DNA of 64,000 nucleotides from Paenibacillus polymyxa (GTDB lineage: Bacteria > Bacillota > Bacilli > Paenibacillales > Paenibacillaceae): positions 1 to 64,000 of the forward strand of contig NZ_JAGGNR010000009.1 in NCBI RefSeq assembly GCF_018614975.1. Reading direction: 5' to 3'. The position numbers were made by a program, and so were the translations under genes. Positions 14,991 through 23,853 of this stretch are shown here, in pieces; the stretch's first letter is position 1; each line of letters opens with the position of its first letter. The notes under the pieces were generated by a model. The model was not told the DNA's origin and made no database searches. It saw nothing but the letters and a program-made list of their open reading frames with translations.

Positions 14991-17702
14991 ATGAACAGAA
15001 GACTCAATCTGATTTTCCTCAAACGATGGTTTGTGTTATTAATCATCGTGGCGGTTGCGGCTATGCCGCTGCACGCCTTCGCTGCGGAGGTGGAATCCGG
15101 GGCCAATCGGCCTTGGATGAACAAATCCTTGTCTGCGGAGGAACGCACTGAGCTGCTGCTCAAGGAGATGACACTGGAGGAGAAAGTTGGATTCGTAACC
15201 GGTAAAGTAAATAACTATTATGGTTTCTATAATGATGGATTGGAGCGCCTCGGCATTCCGGCATTACAGATGGCAGATGGACCCGCAGGAGTACGTGTGG
15301 CTAATCCGGATGTGCAGGACAAAAAGTCCACGGCATTGCCCGCACCCATCGCGCTTGCGGCTTCCTGGAATACCAATCTGGCCAAGAAATATGGCGATCT
15401 GATCGGTCAGGAAGCACATAATACAACACATAATGTAGTTCTCGGCCCAGGGCTGGATATTGCACGCACACCATGGGGTTCCCGGAACTTCGAATCTCTC
15501 GGGGAAGATCCGCTACTGGCTTCCGGCATGGGTGCAGCGTATGTAAACGGGATTCAAAGTAATCCGGTTATCGCTACAGCAAAACACTATATCCTGAACA
15601 ACCAGGAGACGGAACGTTTCACGACCAATGCAACAGCCAGCGAACGTGCGATTCAGGAAGTCTATGCACGTCCGTTCCAAGCGATGGTCGAAAAAGCTGA
15701 TCTTGGTTCGGCAATGTGTTCATTTAACCAGGTGAACGGTACATACGCTTGTGAGAACAAGGAGATGCTGACCGATGTCCTTCGAGATCAGTTTGGCTTC
15801 GAAGGGTTTGTCATGAGTGACTACGGTGCAAACTTCAGCACAGCCAAATCCGCCAATGCGGGTCTGGATCTGGAGACACCTGGAGAGCCGTATGGCAAAT
15901 GGGGAGAGAAATTGCTGGAAGCCGTGAACAATGGCGAAGTCAGCGAGCAAACCATTGATGAGAAGGTTAGACGTATTTTGCTTCAAATGTTCGATAAAGG
16001 GCTGTTCGACAACCCTGTGACCAATACAAAGATCAATGCCAAGGAAGATGGCAAACAGGCACGTGAAATTGCAGAAGAGAGCATGGTTCTCTTGCAAAAT
16101 AACGAAAATATGCTTCCGCTGTCCAAGAAAAATGTAAAATCCATCGCTGTCATCGGACCGGATGCAGATAACGCATCGGCTGCTGGTGGAGGTAGCAGTC
16201 TGGTTAATCCGACGTATACTGTAAGTCCGCTGCAAGGCATTCGTAACCGTGCCGGTAACGGTGTGGATGTAAAATATGCTGCCGGAACCGATCCAATCTC
16301 CGCAGGAGATGCATTTAATGGACCATCTGCTGTACCTTCCACTCTTTTATCACCAGGGGATGCTCAGGAAAGTGAAAGAGACTATGGCACAGATCGTGCG
16401 GAATACGGTCTGCGTGCTGAATATTGGACGAATAAAGATATGGAGGGTAACCCTTCTCTGGTCCGTACAGATCATCAGGTCAATATGAATCTTGGATTCT
16501 ACAACTATGAAGGTTTTAACGCACAATCTTCCAAGCTTCCGGTGACACCAACGAAATTCAATGCCAAAATGTCTGCTCGTTGGACAGGGGCGATCACAAC
16601 ACCTCAAACGGGTGAATATAAACTGTCCCTGACCAGTCTCGGTTCTGCGAAACTGTATGTGGATGATGAGTTACTCGTAGACAATCAAGGTGAAACATTG
16701 AGTACAACGAAGAAAGAAATCACGTTTAAAGAAGGCGAGTCCCACAATATTCGAATTGAGTATCGTACGGATTTCCCGGTACAGACCAATCATGATATGG
16801 GTGCACAGGTTCGTTTTGGCTGGGAAGCTCCAGAAGACGCTGTTGATATCAAAATGCAAAAAGCAGTTGAGCTGGCGAAAAAATCCGATGTTGCCGTCGT
16901 GGTAACACGTACGTATGACAGTGAAGGTTACGTAGACCGTTCCGATCTGGAGCTGCCGAATAACCAAGAGCAGCTGATCCGTAAGGTAGCGGCAGCCAAT
17001 CCGAAAACAATCGTGGTGCAAATGAGTGGTCGTGCTGTTGAAATGGATTCCTGGCAAAAAGAAGTGCCATCCATCGTTCAGGCTTGGTATGCAGGTCAGG
17101 AACAAGGTAATGCAGTGGCACGTGTACTGTTCGGTGATGTGAATCCGTCCGGTAAGTTGCCGGTGACGTTCCCATCAGATGATTCCCAGACCCCGGTATC
17201 CACTGCGGAACAATTCCCGGGTGTGAATGGGGTGGGCAACTACTCCGAGGGTATCTTTGTAGGGTACAAAGGATATGACAAAGAAGGCATGACACCGGCG
17301 TTTGCCTTTGGACACGGGCTGTCGTATACCGATTTTAATTATCGTAATCTGCATGTGAAGAACACAGGTAAAGGCGACAAAGCAACCGTAGAAGTATCCC
17401 TCAACCTGCGGAATACAGGTAAAGTTGCCGGTGCAGAAGTTGTACAGGTCTATGTTGGCAATCTGCCAACTAAAGTTGAAACACCAGAGAAACAACTTGC
17501 TGGTTGGGCGAAGGTCGATCTGAAGGCAGGCAAGCAGCAACGGGTCAACATTCAACTGGATCGCAGCGCATTGTCCTATTGGGATGAAACATCGCATGAA
17601 TGGGTAATGCCTAAGGGTAAAGTTCAAGTGTATGTTGGTAGTGCATCCGATGATATTCGTCTGACAGGTAGTGTGAATATCGGAAGCAAGTCCGGTAAAT
17701 AA
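14991..17702 (+). CDS. secreted GH3 beta-glucosidase with PA14 insert and fibronectin-III-like tail
   Basis: Extracellular glycoside hydrolase, 903 residues, probably releasing glucose or xylose from beta-linked oligosaccharides. A signal peptide ends near AFAA (residue 28). The GH3 (alpha/beta)8 domain follows; the nucleophile is D277 in GFVMSDYGAN. The second alpha/beta domain is split by a PA14 carbohydrate-binding domain (about residues 480-620, LRAEYWTNKDMEGNPSLV onward). The C-terminal Fn3-like domain is seen in AGAEVVQVYVGN. The ATG at 14991 is selected for GAAGGAGAG upstream and because it starts the signal peptide. The following GH30 enzyme may act on the same beta-glucan, but a terminator lies between them. 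Confidence 0.92.
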   Translation: MNRRLNLIFLKRWFVLLIIVAVAAMPLHAFAAEVESGANRPWMNKSLSAEERTELLLKEMTLEEKVGFVTGKVNNYYGFYNDGLERLGIPALQMADGPAGVRVANPDVQDKKSTALPAPIALAASWNTNLAKKYGDLIGQEAHNTTHNVVLGPGLDIARTPWGSRNFESLGEDPLLASGMGAAYVNGIQSNPVIATAKHYILNNQETERFTTNATASERAIQEVYARPFQAMVEKADLGSAMCSFNQVNGTYACENKEMLTDVLRDQFGFEGFVMSDYGANFSTAKSANAGLDLETPGEPYGKWGEKLLEAVNNGEVSEQTIDEKVRRILLQMFDKGLFDNPVTNTKINAKEDGKQAREIAEESMVLLQNNENMLPLSKKNVKSIAVIGPDADNASAAGGGSSLVNPTYTVSPLQGIRNRAGNGVDVKYAAGTDPISAGDAFNGPSAVPSTLLSPGDAQESERDYGTDRAEYGLRAEYWTNKDMEGNPSLVRTDHQVNMNLGFYNYEGFNAQSSKLPVTPTKFNAKMSARWTGAITTPQTGEYKLSLTSLGSAKLYVDDELLVDNQGETLSTTKKEITFKEGESHNIRIEYRTDFPVQTNHDMGAQVRFGWEAPEDAVDIKMQKAVELAKKSDVAVVVTRTYDSEGYVDRSDLELPNNQEQLIRKVAAANPKTIVVQMSGRAVEMDSWQKEVPSIVQAWYAGQEQGNAVARVLFGDVNPSGKLPVTFPSDDSQTPVSTAEQFPGVNGVGNYSEGIFVGYKGYDKEGMTPAFAFGHGLSYTDFNYRNLHVKNTGKGDKATVEVSLNLRNTGKVAGAEVVQVYVGNLPTKVETPEKQLAGWAKVDLKAGKQQRVNIQLDRSALSYWDETSHEWVMPKGKVQVYVGSASDDIRLTGSVNIGSKSGK

Positions 17703-17798
17703 AAGAGCAATCTAGGAGATCGATCAAAAGGTTGTTCTCCCAGTGAAGTTATTTGCGTCAAATGCAGTTTGTTCTACTTCATATATATTAGGAAATTG

Positions 17799-17827
17799 AG
17801 TCGTGGCCTAGTGGCCGCGACTTTTTC
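17799..17827 (+). terminator. terminator between the GH3 and GH30 genes
   Basis: AGTCGTGGCC (17799-17808) pairs with GGCCGCGACT (17813-17822), loop TAGT, then TTTTT. It is 25 bp before the GH30 start, so it could also act as an attenuator for that gene. Confidence 0.8.
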
Positions 17828-17852
17828 CACAATGGAAGGAGAGTGAAGCGTA

Positions 17853-19418
17853 ATGTACATAGATTGGCGAGAACTTCCCAAACGATGGATCATTCTGTTA
17901 ATCGCTGTTTGTTGTGTCGGTGTAGGAATCTGGCTTATCCTCAATCGAAGTGAACAACCCGCTCCGCTAACGGTTGTGGACAAGCAGAGAGCGGCCGAAG
18001 TCTGGTTAACCACGGGAGATCAGCAAAATCTGCTTACATCACAGAAGCCCATTCCAATTACAGATCACCATGATGCAGACCCAAGCTCTTCAGTTTCTTC
18101 AACGCAGGATTCAGACACGTCTTCATCGGATTTCACCATACAGATTGACCCGAACAAGACGTATCAGACCATGGATGGATTTGGCGCAGCGATGACGGGT
18201 TCGTCGGCACATCTGATCAACCAACTTCCAGAGAAAGAACAAGAACAACTACTGAAGAAACTGTTTACGACTGAAGGGCTGAACATGGATATGGTGCGTC
18301 ATACGATTGGTGCCTCCGATTATTCGGTAGATGAATCAGGTGTGGCTTCAAGTTATACCTATGATGATATCGAGTCTGGCACGGATTATGACATGGAACA
18401 CTTTTCGATCAATAAAGATCAGAAAATTGTGAACATGCTGGAACATGTAGCTGGTTTGAAACCGGATCTTAAAGTGCTGGGCACACCGTGGACGGCCCCG
18501 GCCTGGATGAAGTATGGGGAGAAAACCACTAATGGCTGGTATCTGGATTACAACGATCCCCAGGTGTATGAAGCGTACGCGAGATATTTTGTGAAATATA
18601 TCAAAGCTTATCAGACAAAGGGCATTCCCATCTACGGGATCACGTTGCAAAATGAACCGGAGTTCACCTCGGATAAATATCCGAGTATGAGTATGGGCGC
18701 CGAAGAACAAGCGATGTTCATACGGGATTATCTAGGCCCGGCGCTACAGGATGCGGGGCTGGATACACGAATCATCGCGTATGATCATAACTGGGATCAG
18801 GCGGTCGAATATACCAGCAAAGTGCTTGGTGATGAACAGGCTGCTGCTTATATCGATGGATCTGCTTTCCACTGTTATGCAGGTGATTCATCTGCCATGT
18901 CGGAAGTGCATGAGCGCTTCCCAGACAAAAATATCTATTTTACCGAATGTAGTGGTGGGGAGTGGAGTCCTGATTTTGGCGAGAATCTGAGCTGGCAGAT
19001 GTCCAATCTCATCATTGGTGCACCGCGCAACTGGGCGAAGAATGTGCTGCTCTGGAACATCGCACTCGATCCGCAAGGTGGACCCACGAATGGTGGCTGT
19101 GAGAACTGTCGTGGAGTTATGACGATTGACCCGGAGAGTAATGAAATCACTAGAAATGTCGAGTATTATGCGTTAGGCCACATCAGCCGTTATGTACGTA
19201 CGGGAGCCGTAAGAGTTGATTCCACGCAAGAACAGGGCCAGCTCGAGAACGTAGCCTTTCGCAATCCGGATGGAACAATGGTGCTGATTGCAGCTAACAC
19301 GGGTGAGGATGAAGTTTCCTTTGATGTATTCATGGGCGGAGATTCGTTTCAATATATACTGCCTTCCCAATCGGCAGCAACCTTCCGTTGGAAGTCAAAA
19401 ACGGGGGTAGAGCGTTGA
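17853..19418 (+). CDS. GH30 family glycosidase with N-terminal membrane anchor
   Basis: Retaining beta-glycosidase of 521 residues in the glucosylceramidase/beta-1,6-glucanase group. One hydrophobic segment (residues 11-30, WIILLIAVCCVGVGIWLI) without a signal-peptidase or lipobox site anchors it outside the cell; a Ser/Asp-rich linker (about 70-90) follows. The catalytic pair is readable: acid/base E268 in LQNEPEF and nucleophile E365 in YFTECSGGEW. The C-terminal beta domain ends at about residue 515. SD AAGGAGAG lies 14 nt before the ATG. The usual family substrates are beta-1,6- or beta-1,3-linked glucans. A pair of cysteines in GGCENCRG near 417 may form a disulphide. Confidence 0.88.
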   Translation: MYIDWRELPKRWIILLIAVCCVGVGIWLILNRSEQPAPLTVVDKQRAAEVWLTTGDQQNLLTSQKPIPITDHHDADPSSSVSSTQDSDTSSSDFTIQIDPNKTYQTMDGFGAAMTGSSAHLINQLPEKEQEQLLKKLFTTEGLNMDMVRHTIGASDYSVDESGVASSYTYDDIESGTDYDMEHFSINKDQKIVNMLEHVAGLKPDLKVLGTPWTAPAWMKYGEKTTNGWYLDYNDPQVYEAYARYFVKYIKAYQTKGIPIYGITLQNEPEFTSDKYPSMSMGAEEQAMFIRDYLGPALQDAGLDTRIIAYDHNWDQAVEYTSKVLGDEQAAAYIDGSAFHCYAGDSSAMSEVHERFPDKNIYFTECSGGEWSPDFGENLSWQMSNLIIGAPRNWAKNVLLWNIALDPQGGPTNGGCENCRGVMTIDPESNEITRNVEYYALGHISRYVRTGAVRVDSTQEQGQLENVAFRNPDGTMVLIAANTGEDEVSFDVFMGGDSFQYILPSQSAATFRWKSKTGVER

Positions 19419-19504
19419 CTTAAGATTGGAAATTATGGGTACAGATTGAATGATGGACATGGTAAAATACACGTAGAGTTATTTCAATTTTGATGTATTA
19501 AATA

Positions 19505-19529
19505 AGTCCGATCTTAGGATCGGGCTTTT
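19505..19529 (+). terminator. terminator after the GH30 gene
   Basis: AGTCCGATC and GATCGGGCT form a 9-bp stem (one G-U) with loop TTAG, followed by TTTT. Confidence 0.8.
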
Positions 19530-19560
19530 ACATAACCTTTTATTAGAAAAGGAGCATACG

Positions 19561-20007
19561 TTGGACATGTTAGTCGTTGCATATCGGGAACAAGATTATG
19601 ACAGATTGGTCGAGATCTGGGAGAGTGCTGTTCGGGCAACCCATACGTTTTTGGAAGAGCCTCACATTCAGTTCTACAAAAAAGTGGTGAGTGATGTGTT
19701 GCAACAAAGACAAGTCGAGGTTTGGGAAGCGCTGAATACGGAGCAACAACCTGTGGGTTTTATTGGTGTGGATGATAACTTTATCGAGATGTTATTTGTA
19801 GATCCGAGCCAACACGGACAGGGTCTGGGACGTCTGCTAATAAACCATACTTTCAAAATCAAAGGTTGTCACCTCAAGGTGGATGTCAATGAGCAGAATA
19901 GTGGGGCAGCCCGATTCTATGAAAAGATGGGATTTGTAAGGACGGGGCGGTCCGCATTGGATAGTTCCGGTAACCCGTTTCCACTGTTGCATCTGGAGAT
20001 CCAGTAG
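19561..20007 (+). CDS. GNAT-family N-acetyltransferase (YjaB-like)
   Basis: Transfers an acetyl group from acetyl-CoA to an unidentified amine. 148 residues, one GNAT domain; the CoA-binding motif is HGQGLGRLL near residue 86 after the strand MLFVDPS. C-terminal N-x(4)-FYEKMGF is typical. It resembles the E. coli YjaB type by its start REQDYDRLVEIWESAVRATH. TTG start at 19561 is 4-6 nt after AAAAGGAG; an ATG at 19567 is a poorer fit. Single gene. Confidence 0.82.
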   Translation: MDMLVVAYREQDYDRLVEIWESAVRATHTFLEEPHIQFYKKVVSDVLQQRQVEVWEALNTEQQPVGFIGVDDNFIEMLFVDPSQHGQGLGRLLINHTFKIKGCHLKVDVNEQNSGAARFYEKMGFVRTGRSALDSSGNPFPLLHLEIQ

Positions 20008-20065
20008 GAACAGGCTGAGAGTTATCATTGGTTAAACACGGGATAAATGACTACGACCAGCATGG

Positions 20066-20183
20066 AGCCATGTGGTTGTGTATCACATGGCTAAGCGTGT
20101 GGAGGGCAGGTGGCTTATCCGTGAGCCTGCCCATAGATAAACACCCCGGCAACCTTCTCCTTGAGAAGGTTGCCGGGGTGTTT
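20066..20183. repeat. three consecutive perfect or near-perfect hairpins
   Basis: AGCCATGTG/CACATGGCT (20066-20092), GGGCAGG/CCTGCCC (20104-20132), and a 19-20 bp stem AAACACCCCGGCAACCTTCT with its complement (20139-20183, loop CCTTGAG region). The last, flanked by A- and T-rich ends, acts as a bidirectional terminator between the convergent GNAT and nirC-like genes. The first two are unexplained. Confidence 0.75.
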
Positions 20184-20252
20184 ATGGTTTTGCATACCGA
20201 GCAGCCACGGTCGATGGACCGGGCTGGAAGGGAGATCTTTTTTTGCCAAAGA

Positions 20253-21041
20253 TTAATGTGTCTCTTCATCCAGAAACGGTTTGTTCACCGCATAATACAT
20301 AAAGCCCATCAGCAGCACACCACCCACCAGATTACCCAAAGTCACGGGAACCAGGTTGTGAAGCACACCTTCAAATGAGATCGTCCCCGGGTGGTTCAGC
20401 ACAAGTGCAATCGCGAATGTACACATATTGGCGATGCTGTGCTCGTATCCCGAGATGAAGAAGCAGAACACAAAGAGCATCATGGCGAACATTTTGGCTC
20501 CATTCTCCTTCATGAACATCGGAACAAAAAACGCCATACATACGAGCCAGTTACACAGGATTCCCCGGAAAAAGAGCTGCATGGTCGGGATTTCCATCTT
20601 GTGCTCCACCACGCTTAACAGAAACCCATTCACCTGAGACGAGTCGAACAATCCCGTCAGGTAGATTAACAGGGCAAACACGGCCGCACCCATCAGGTTA
20701 CCGCTATAACTCGCAATCCACAGCTTGATGACTTCAAACCAGCGCAGTTTCTTGCGCAGCGCCGCATACGTGTAATAGAACGTATTGCCTGTGAACAGGT
20801 CACCGCCACCGTAGGCGATCAGAATAATAGCCGCGCCAAATGTAATTGCTGCCATCGGATAGGTAAACGGGGACTGCTCCATATAAAAGAAGTTACCTGT
20901 CTTAAACGCCACGATGACGCCGAATCCGATAAACATACTGGCAAGCATGGAGCGTGCAAGGTACCTGATTAAACTTTGTTTGTAAATCTTGTGTTTCTTC
21001 AGAGCTAGTTGTTCCACATTGCGTAAAGCTTCCGTTTCCAT
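20253..21041 (-). CDS. nirC: formate/nitrite transporter (FNT family)
   Basis: Pentameric membrane channel for nitrite or formate. 262 residues, six hydrophobic segments. FNT hallmarks: GGGDLFTGNTFYY near residue 80, GNLMGA, CNWLVCMAFF near 160, and GYEHSIANM near 200. FNT proteins carry either substrate; nitrite is suggested, not proven, by the nas genes 12 kb away, and the gene symbol is tentative. The ATG at 21041 is chosen because GGAGGAG lies 5 nt upstream; the frame is open 12 codons further without such a site. Reverse-strand TATAAT near 21080 may be its -10. A hexanucleotide repeat lies about 110 bp upstream. Confidence 0.88.
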   Translation of the reverse strand: METEALRNVEQLALKKHKIYKQSLIRYLARSMLASMFIGFGVIVAFKTGNFFYMEQSPFTYPMAAITFGAAIILIAYGGGDLFTGNTFYYTYAALRKKLRWFEVIKLWIASYSGNLMGAAVFALLIYLTGLFDSSQVNGFLLSVVEHKMEIPTMQLFFRGILCNWLVCMAFFVPMFMKENGAKMFAMMLFVFCFFISGYEHSIANMCTFAIALVLNHPGTISFEGVLHNLVPVTLGNLVGGVLLMGFMYYAVNKPFLDEETH

Positions 21042-21149
21042 AATTCTCCTCCAATAACATGGTGTCTTGCTTACCATTATAACGAAATTATGGAAATTGG
21101 GGAGGGGGAACTTGGTTTATTGATTATTACTTCCTTGATTTGAATGCAG

Positions 21150-21180
21150 TACCCGTACCCGTACCCGTACCCGTACCCGT
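21150..21180. repeat. hexanucleotide tandem repeat (TACCCG)5
   Basis: Five perfect copies of TACCCG plus one base, between the stop of the immunity-like gene and the upstream region of the nirC-like gene. Such repeats change length by slippage; here it is not in a convincing coding frame, so any effect would be on promoter spacing or transcription. Confidence 0.95.
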
Positions 21181-21197
21181 TCACCTCCAGAGTTATA

Positions 21198-21416
21198 TTA
21201 TGGCTTGGGCGGAAGAATGATTGGACGGGAAGCCAAGGCTTCTTCCACAATCTGTTCAGGCGTCAGGTCTCGATCATCCCAGAAAATCAGATTACTGATC
21301 TCCGCATGTGGAACCTGCTGTTGTAGCTCCGTCAACATGTCATCCAACTCGGCTTCCGTTCCTTCAGAGTCCATCAGTTTGCGAACCAATTCGACCAAAT
21401 GTAATGGATTGTCCAT
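21198..21416 (-). CDS. bacteriocin immunity protein-like (colicin/pyocin DNase immunity family)
   Basis: 72-residue acidic, helical protein. NPLHLVELVRKLMDSEGTEA at the start and the conserved centre VPHAEISNLIFWDD followed by LTPEQIVEEAL match the E-colicin/pyocin immunity family, where these residues bind the nuclease active-site domain. The ATG at 21416 follows AGGAGG by 6 nt. No nuclease toxin gene is near, so it is an orphan, perhaps protecting against bacteriocins of relatives or having another role. It lies 36 bp after the small membrane-protein frame and is probably co-transcribed with it. Confidence 0.72.
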   Translation of the reverse strand: MDNPLHLVELVRKLMDSEGTEAELDDMLTELQQQVPHAEISNLIFWDDRDLTPEQIVEEALASRPIILPPKP

Positions 21417-21452
21417 ATCGATACCTCCTGAATGATTCATAGCGTGAACCAA

Positions 21453-21692
21453 CTAGTCTTTCATGGGCTGATTCAATGGATCATATATAATGAGCACTGG
21501 TAAAAATTTGGGCTCAAGCATCAGACTAATGCGTTGTTCGTCTTGATCAGTATAAGAAATGAAATAGTTACCGAAATGAGACTCGTAGATGAAGTCTTGG
21601 AATTGAAAGGAATGTTCGGGATACTTTATCTTCACATATAACGTAGTAACTCCTCGGGCTAAGGTTTCTTTTAACACAGGAATTTGGGCCAC
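21453..21692 (-). CDS. small protein, probable membrane-anchored, unknown function
   Basis: Not recognised. 79 residues from a GTG at 21692. The same frame stays open upstream to about 21749 and encodes a strongly hydrophobic run (ILIVLIVIIIVAQIPV) preceded by RLAKR, which looks like a genuine membrane anchor, but it has no ATG, GTG or TTG. A CTG at 21743, 7 nt after GGGGTG, could be a rare start (96 residues), or the original start may have been lost. The rest is a beta-rich extracytoplasmic domain (SFQFQDFIYESHFGNYFISY). Upstream partner of the immunity-like gene. Confidence 0.55.
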   Translation of the reverse strand: MAQIPVLKETLARGVTTLYVKIKYPEHSFQFQDFIYESHFGNYFISYTDQDEQRISLMLEPKFLPVLIIYDPLNQPMKD

Positions 21693-21807
21693 AATGATAA
21701 TAACAATAAGAACAATTAGTATACGTTTAGCGAGACGGGTCAGATGGATTCACCCCATTATCGTAAATCAATTCAACAATTCATGAAGGCCCATCTCAAA
21801 ATAGATG

Positions 21808-22797
21808 TCACTCCATAAGGATAGCCAGATTACCAAATTGCTCGCCTTTTTCCATACGTTCGAACGCTTTCGCTGCGTCCTGTAACGGATATACGCTATC
21901 AATTACAGGATGTATGTCATGTTCCTCCACCCATTGCAGCATCTGGATAAACTCCTCACGGCTGCCCATAGAGGTGCCGATCAGACTGATCTGCGGGAAG
22001 AAGATAGAGCGAATTGGTACGGTCAGATCATCCCCCGAGCTTGCACCATACATCACGATACGTCCACCTGGTCTGATTATATCAAAATATTTCGGGAACA
22101 TGGCTTGTCCGATGCTATCCAAGATGATGTCCACAGGTTCCAGATCGTTCTGTGTACTCCAATCGGCATGACTATCCAATGCATGGGTAGCACCCAAGCG
22201 CAGTGCCTCATTTCTTTTGGCTTCACTTCTGGAAGTGACAGTCACCTTGGCACCAGCGGCTACCGCCATGAGCAGAGCATAGGTTGCAACACCACCGCCA
22301 ATACCGGGAATGAGCACATGTTCACCTTTCTTCAATACACCGCGAGTAAATAAGGCGCGATAGGCCGTCAGCGCTGAAAGGGACAGCACGCCAGCTTCCT
22401 CCCAGGATAGGTGGACTGGTTTAGGCAGGGCATTTTCAGCAGGTAACGTTATATATTGCGCGAGCGTTCCATCCGTAGGACCACCAACAATATCGGGTAC
22501 GGTCGGCACTTCAGATGCATGTTCCCAACCGAGCGTAGGATGGATAATGACTTCATCTCCTATCGCGAACCCTCTTACGCTTTCGCCAATCGCTACGATA
22601 ATACCTGCTCCATCGGAACCGGGAACGAGTGGGATGTCCTGAGGGCCGCGTCCTGCCATGATAAATAGATCCCGATGGTTGATACCAGCGGATTTTAATT
22701 GAATCTGCACTTCCCCGGCTTCTGGTGCCCGAGAGATTGACTCTGTATATTGAAGACCAGCAAGGCCGCTCTGGGCCGAATGTACGATAGATTTCAT
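21808..22797 (-). CDS. zinc-independent medium-chain dehydrogenase (quinone oxidoreductase/YogA-like)
   Basis: NADPH-dependent oxidoreductase, 329 residues. GroES-like domain at residues 1-125 (GINHRDLFIMAGRG, GSDGAGIIVAIGESVRGF) and Rossmann domain with nucleotide-binding IPGIGGGVATYAL near 165 and the SRSEAK loop. The four structural-zinc cysteines are absent, which places it with quinone reductase-like members; B. subtilis YogA is a good comparison. Substrate unknown. SD AGGAGG is 8 nt from the ATG. Divergent from a LysR gene, which may control it. Confidence 0.85.
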   Translation of the reverse strand: MKSIVHSAQSGLAGLQYTESISRAPEAGEVQIQLKSAGINHRDLFIMAGRGPQDIPLVPGSDGAGIIVAIGESVRGFAIGDEVIIHPTLGWEHASEVPTVPDIVGGPTDGTLAQYITLPAENALPKPVHLSWEEAGVLSLSALTAYRALFTRGVLKKGEHVLIPGIGGGVATYALLMAVAAGAKVTVTSRSEAKRNEALRLGATHALDSHADWSTQNDLEPVDIILDSIGQAMFPKYFDIIRPGGRIVMYGASSGDDLTVPIRSIFFPQISLIGTSMGSREEFIQMLQWVEEHDIHPVIDSVYPLQDAAKAFERMEKGEQFGNLAILME

Positions 22798-22883
22798 ATT
22801 TAATATTCCTCCTGTCTGTGTAGCCAGATTTCACTACTGAGCCTCATTGTACAGACGGAGCAGATTCACGTAAAATGAACAAA

Positions 22884-22902
22884 AATGATGGTCAGTATCA
22901 TT
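22884..22902. promoter_or_regulatory. inverted repeat between the oxidoreductase and lysR genes
   Basis: AATGAT-N7-ATCATT (19 bp). Its location between divergent genes, one encoding LysR, makes it a candidate LysR binding site; no experimental-type support. Confidence 0.35.
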
Positions 22903-22978
22903 GAAAATAATAGATAAGCACTTTGCATGAATCGGATGATGCAGAATGCCGATATAACGACGAGCAGGTGATCAGGGT

Positions 22979-23839
22979 ATGGATGCAGGTGATTTGAAAA
23001 TATTTCAGGCGGTTGCCCGCGAAGGTAGTATCAGTAAAGCTGCACTCGCACTTAATTATGTGCAGTCCAATGTAACAGCACGGATTAAACAGTTGGAGAC
23101 TCAACTGCAAGTACCGCTATTTCATCGTTCCAATCGGGGGATGTCGCTTACACCAGCAGGAGAGAACCTGCTTGGATATGCGGATAGAATATTGGAATTA
23201 TTATATGAAGCAGAGCAGGCCACGCAAGTGGGTAACCCACCAGCTGGCATGCTTCGTCTGGGTGCCATAGAGACAGCAGCTTCCACTTTCCTCACGCCGC
23301 TCTTGGCTGAATACAGTTCATGCTACCCGGAAGTACAGCATTCACTTGTCACGGGTGGGACTCATGAACTGAACCAGAAGGTCATCCAACATGAATTGCA
23401 TGGAGCCTTAATATATGGCCCGATTGATCATCCTGAGCTGAACTATATGAAGATGTATGACGAGGAATTGGTGTTGATCGCTGAACCTGGAGCGCATGAG
23501 ATGTACACGTTATTGTCCAGGCCGATGTTGTTTTTTGAGATCGGATGCACACATCGTGATCAGGCGGAATCCTTTTTGAAAGATCAGGGTATCCACACGC
23601 TTAACATCATGGAATATGGAACACTGGACACGATTCTGAATGGGGTATCTGCCGGGCTCGGCGTATCATTGCTGCCACGTTCTTCGGTTACCAAAGCAGA
23701 ATTAAGAGGTGAGATCGCGGTGATGTCTCTGCCTGATCCCTATTGCCGGTTGGAAGTAGGATTTGTGTATTCCCGTGGTGAACATATATCTAGTGCGCTC
23801 AGCGCTTTGGTACAGATCATTACAGAACCAGAACTATAA
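22979..23839 (+). CDS. LysR-family transcriptional regulator (CzcR/YwbI-like)
   Basis: 286 residues. Winged helix-turn-helix at residues 1-62 (MDAGDLKIFQAVAREGSISK, ALNYVQSNVTARIKQLE) and a two-lobed effector domain from about 90. The start MDAGDLKIFQ and the VQSNVTARI recognition helix resemble the Bacillus CzcR group. It precedes the threonine aldolase-like gene by 14 bp and diverges from the oxidoreductase, so it could regulate either. Effector unknown. Confidence 0.85.
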   Translation: MDAGDLKIFQAVAREGSISKAALALNYVQSNVTARIKQLETQLQVPLFHRSNRGMSLTPAGENLLGYADRILELLYEAEQATQVGNPPAGMLRLGAIETAASTFLTPLLAEYSSCYPEVQHSLVTGGTHELNQKVIQHELHGALIYGPIDHPELNYMKMYDEELVLIAEPGAHEMYTLLSRPMLFFEIGCTHRDQAESFLKDQGIHTLNIMEYGTLDTILNGVSAGLGVSLLPRSSVTKAELRGEIAVMSLPDPYCRLEVGFVYSRGEHISSALSALVQIITEPEL

Positions 23840-23853
23840 AGGAGTGAGTGATA

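Noticed and set aside
21144..21326. Forward frame encoding a PYPYPY repeat
   Set aside because: No SD before its ATG; the repeat periodicity merely gives that reading, and the rest is antisense to the immunity-like gene.
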